From Achromobacter xylosoxidans (GTDB lineage: Bacteria > Pseudomonadota > Gammaproteobacteria > Burkholderiales > Burkholderiaceae_B): 64,000 nt of DNA. How positions within the stretch are numbered: the stretch's first letter is position 1; every line of letters starts with the position of its first letter. Positions 60,439-64,000 of the stretch are shown here, in pieces. A program made the position numbers and the translations under genes. The notes beneath the pieces are model-generated. The model made no database searches. It was not told the origin of the DNA and saw nothing but the letters and a program-made list of their open reading frames with translations. The DNA lies in NCBI RefSeq assembly GCF_002192695.1, contig NZ_MTLG01000120.1, forward strand, positions 32,188-96,187, given 5' to 3'.

Positions 60439-61626
60439 GTGGATACAGCACTGAAGTTCAGTTTGCCCAAATGGCGCCTGACGCGTTGGCTGACGCATTC
60501 CGGGCACGATACCCCTGCGGACATCCGTTCGGCCCTGATCGCCAGCCTGTTCGGCACGCTGCCCATTTTTGCGGGTGGCGTCATCAACACCCTCATGATC
60601 TCCGGCGTGGTCGCCTGGCGCCGCCCAGAGCCGCTGTACCTGTCATGGCTGGCGATGGAGGTGGTGCTGGCGCTGGTCCGCGTCCTGATCCTGCGGTCCG
60701 CCTTGCGCGCCGCGCCCAAGGGCGGCAATACCCATACCGACATCTACATCCTGCTGGCGCTGCTGTGGGCGTTTAGCGTGGGCTATGGCGTCTTCGTCAC
60801 CTTCATCAACGGCGACTGGCTGGCCGCCACCCTGGCCGGGGTGTCCTGCGGCGCGATGGCTGGCGGCATCTGCTTCCGGAACTACGGCGCGCCGCGGCTG
60901 GTCGGCGCCATGATCTTCCTGAGCCTGGGGCCGATGTGCCTGGGCGCAGCCTTCACCGGCGAATACGTTACGGCCATCGTCTTCATCCAGATCCCGTTCT
61001 ACCTGGTCAGCATGAGCGTTGCCTCGCACCGGCTCAACCGCATCCTGGTGTCGACCATGCTGGCCGAGCGCGACAGCGAACGCCGCGCCAGCGAAGACGC
61101 GCTGACTGGCCTGGCCAACCGCGCCGGCCTGCAGGCCGCGCTGGAGCGCGTCTGCACCAGCGCACGCGGCCAGGACAGCTCCGCGGCACTGCTGTACATG
61201 GACATGGACGATTTCAAGCTCATCAACGACACCTACGGCCATGCCGCCGGCGACCAGGTGCTGATGACCATTGCCCAGCGCATGCGCGCCATGCTGCGGG
61301 TGGACGACGTGGCCGCGCGCATCGGCGGCGACGAGTTCATCGTGCTGGTGACCGGCATCGACGCCACCGCAGCCTTGCGGCTGGGCGAACACCTGCTGCA
61401 CGACGCCTCCCAGCCGATCACCCTGGCGGACGGCACGCGGGTCAGCGTAGGCCTTTCCATCGGCATTTCCATCGTGTCCGGCGCCAACCGCAGCCCGGAA
61501 GCGGCCATGCATTCCGCCGATGTCGCCCTCTACCGCGCCAAGGCGCAGGGCGGCCGCTGCTGCGCCGTGGCCGGGGCGGACGAGGCCGAGAAGACCGTCC
61601 CGGACAGCGAGCCCGCCGTCGCCTGA
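60439..61626 (+). CDS. Diguanylate cyclase (GGDEF) with N-terminal membrane domain
   Basis: This protein of about 395 residues makes cyclic-di-GMP. The N-terminal half has five to six hydrophobic segments (about 40-65, 70-90, 105-125, 130-150, 160-205) that form a sensory membrane domain. The C-terminal half is a GGDEF domain with ALTGLANRAGL, MDMDDFKLINDTYGHAAGD, the intact GGDEF (RIGGDEFIVLV) and the inhibitory site R-V-D-D five residues before it. Active and product-inhibited is expected. The start is GTG 60439 or TTG 60424; neither has a strong ribosome-binding site. Confidence 0.9.
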   Translation: MDTALKFSLPKWRLTRWLTHSGHDTPADIRSALIASLFGTLPIFAGGVINTLMISGVVAWRRPEPLYLSWLAMEVVLALVRVLILRSALRAAPKGGNTHTDIYILLALLWAFSVGYGVFVTFINGDWLAATLAGVSCGAMAGGICFRNYGAPRLVGAMIFLSLGPMCLGAAFTGEYVTAIVFIQIPFYLVSMSVASHRLNRILVSTMLAERDSERRASEDALTGLANRAGLQAALERVCTSARGQDSSAALLYMDMDDFKLINDTYGHAAGDQVLMTIAQRMRAMLRVDDVAARIGGDEFIVLVTGIDATAALRLGEHLLHDASQPITLADGTRVSVGLSIGISIVSGANRSPEAAMHSADVALYRAKAQGGRCCAVAGADEAEKTVPDSEPAVA

Positions 61627-61682
61627 GCCGCGCCGCCCGCAGCAGTCCAGTAAGTCCTCATTCCAATTACATGCGGCTCACG

Positions 61683-61721
61683 TGAAAAGTTATCAGATAA
61701 CCTGAAAAGTGCGCCTATAAT
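61683..61721 (+). promoter_or_regulatory. Promoter and palindromic operator of the FCD regulator
   Basis: GTTATC-A-GATAAC (61689-61701) is a perfect 13-bp palindrome flanked by two TGAAAAGT copies (61683-61690, 61703-61710). A perfect TATAAT lies at 61716-61721. The palindrome covers the -35 region. Autorepression by the GntR/FCD protein is likely. Confidence 0.65.
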
Positions 61722-61727
61722 GCCCGG

Positions 61728-62443
61728 ATGCTGACCAAGAGCCTCACCCTGACCGAACAGGTTGCCCGCCAGATCGCCGCCGACATCGCCGCGGGCGCTT
61801 ATCCCGTGGGCGCCAAGCTGCCGGCCGGCCGCGTGCTGGCCGAGCAATACGGCGTCAGTGCCGCGGTCATCCGCGAGGCCACCGAACGCCTGCGCGCCCA
61901 GGGCCTGATCCAGAGCCGGCAGGGTTCCGGCAGCACCGTGCTGTCGCGCACCGGCGCGCAGGGTTTCCAGCTGTCCGCCGGCATCGCCGTGGATCGCCAG
62001 CAGCTGGCCGGCGTCTACGAACTGCGCATGGAGCTGGAAGGCGGCGCGGCCGCGCTGGCCGCCCTGCGGCGCGACGACGCCGACCTGGCCGCCATGGCGC
62101 GCGCCCTGGCCGACCTGGAATCGCATCTGGAAGACCCGGAGCAGGGCGTGGAACACGACATCGCCTTTCACCGCGCCATCGCCGCCGCCACGCACAACAG
62201 CTGCTACCAGGACCTGCTGCAGTACCTGAACCTGCAACTCAGGCTGGCCGTCAGCACCGCCCGCAGCAACAGCCGCCGTCAGGCCGGCCTGACGGCCGCC
62301 GTGCACCAGGAACACGTGGCCGTGTTCGAGGCCATCCGCGACCGCGATCCTGAACGGGCGCGGCAGGCCGCCGCCCGCCATCTGCAACAGGCGGCCAGCC
62401 GCCTGCAACTCGATCAACTCTCTCCCGCCGCAAGGCAGACATC

Positions 62444-62447
<4 letters not shown>
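61728..62447 (+). CDS. GntR-family regulator with FCD effector domain
   Basis: This 239-residue regulator has a GntR winged HTH (1-75; LTEQVARQIAADIAAGAYPVGAKLPAGRVLAEQYGVSAAVIREATERLRAQGLI; motif VSAAVIREATERL) and an FCD domain (about 90-230) with the metal/acid-binding pattern YELRMELEGGAAALA and EHDIAFHRAIAAATHN. FCD proteins typically sense glycolate, lactate or similar acids. It overlaps the FAD-dehydrogenase gene by ATGA and likely controls it. The ATG starts 6 bases after the -10, so the mRNA is probably leaderless. Confidence 0.93.
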
Positions 62448-63856
<1,409 letters not shown>

Positions 63857-64000
63857 TTTTTTTGGGGCGTTTTTGAGCGGAGCTTCGTGGGCTGTTCGTC
63901 GGTGTGCATGAGCGAAGCTGCGTAGGCCGCACGGCGGCGCTGGCGGTGTGGCGGCGAGCGCCCACGATTGCGGTCCGGAGCCTTCGCTCCGGACTGCCCC
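63857..64000. other. Repeat-like intergenic sequence at the window edge
   Basis: No gene is seen in the remaining bases. Two related words, GAGCGGAGCTTCGTGGG and GAGCGAAGCTGCGTAGG, occur within 60 bases. A perfect hairpin GTCCGGAGC-CTTC-GCTCCGGAC occupies 63973-63994. This may be a palindromic repeat family or a terminator without T-run; the next gene lies outside the window. Confidence 0.4.

Overview
The window is GC-rich bacterial chromosome with almost wall-to-wall coding on both strands. Gene content and order point to Burkholderiales, family Alcaligenaceae (Achromobacter/Bordetella-like). The signs are three orphan Bug-type periplasmic binding proteins, a DUF4148 protein, a Gram-negative trimeric porin, the runs rsmB-DUF4390-ntrY-ntrX-trkA-trkH and gpmA-envC-ctpA-moeB, and the gpsA-secB-grxC-rhodanese block. 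No rRNA, tRNA, CRISPR array, phage or intact insertion sequence was seen.

Layout. 1-9.7 kb: DUF4148 repeat protein, porin, ilvA, a YqaA-type membrane protein, a 1319-residue FAD/Fe-S oxidoreductase and a Bug protein. 9.8-23.2 kb: housekeeping and metabolic genes (yggS, an aminotransferase, an amino-acid binding protein, HMG-CoA lyase, dprA, def-fmt, a HAD phosphatase, a LOG-family protein, a ferritin-like protein, the divergent HxlR regulator/SugE exporter pair, rimO). 23.2-27.1 kb: an accessory stretch with a solitary antitoxin-like regulator, a HEAT-repeat protein followed by a MerR-HEAT fusion, an orphan lipoprotein, and a relic of a sensor histidine kinase.

27.1-39.5 kb is the most distinctive region. 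Twelve minus-strand genes, many overlapping by ATGA, encode a crotonase-fold enzyme, both subunits of an adenosylcobalamin-dependent acyl-CoA mutase, a CaiB-type CoA transferase, MeaB, a Bug protein, a small unknown protein, a LivK-type binding protein, an isopenicillin-N-synthase-like oxygenase, an aldehyde dehydrogenase, an SDR dehydrogenase and a cobalamin adenosyltransferase. A divergent IclR regulator flanks them, with a perfect inverted repeat between. Taken together this looks like a self-contained B12-dependent catabolic pathway: uptake, oxidation of an alcohol or methyl group to an acid, CoA activation, carbon-skeleton rearrangement and possibly decarboxylation, plus cofactor supply and mutase protection. 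The substrate is unknown.

39.5-64 kb is mostly conserved core: a LysE exporter, rsmB, the NtrYX-like two-component system coupled to TrkA/TrkH potassium uptake, a YbdK-type ligase, a BioC-like methyltransferase, comF, trmL, a third Bug protein, gpsA, secB, grxC, a rhodanese, gpmA, envC, ctpA, moeB, a diguanylate cyclase, and an FCD-type regulator overlapping an FAD-linked 2-hydroxyacid dehydrogenase gene. Function calls rest on motifs and family knowledge read by eye; no database search was run.
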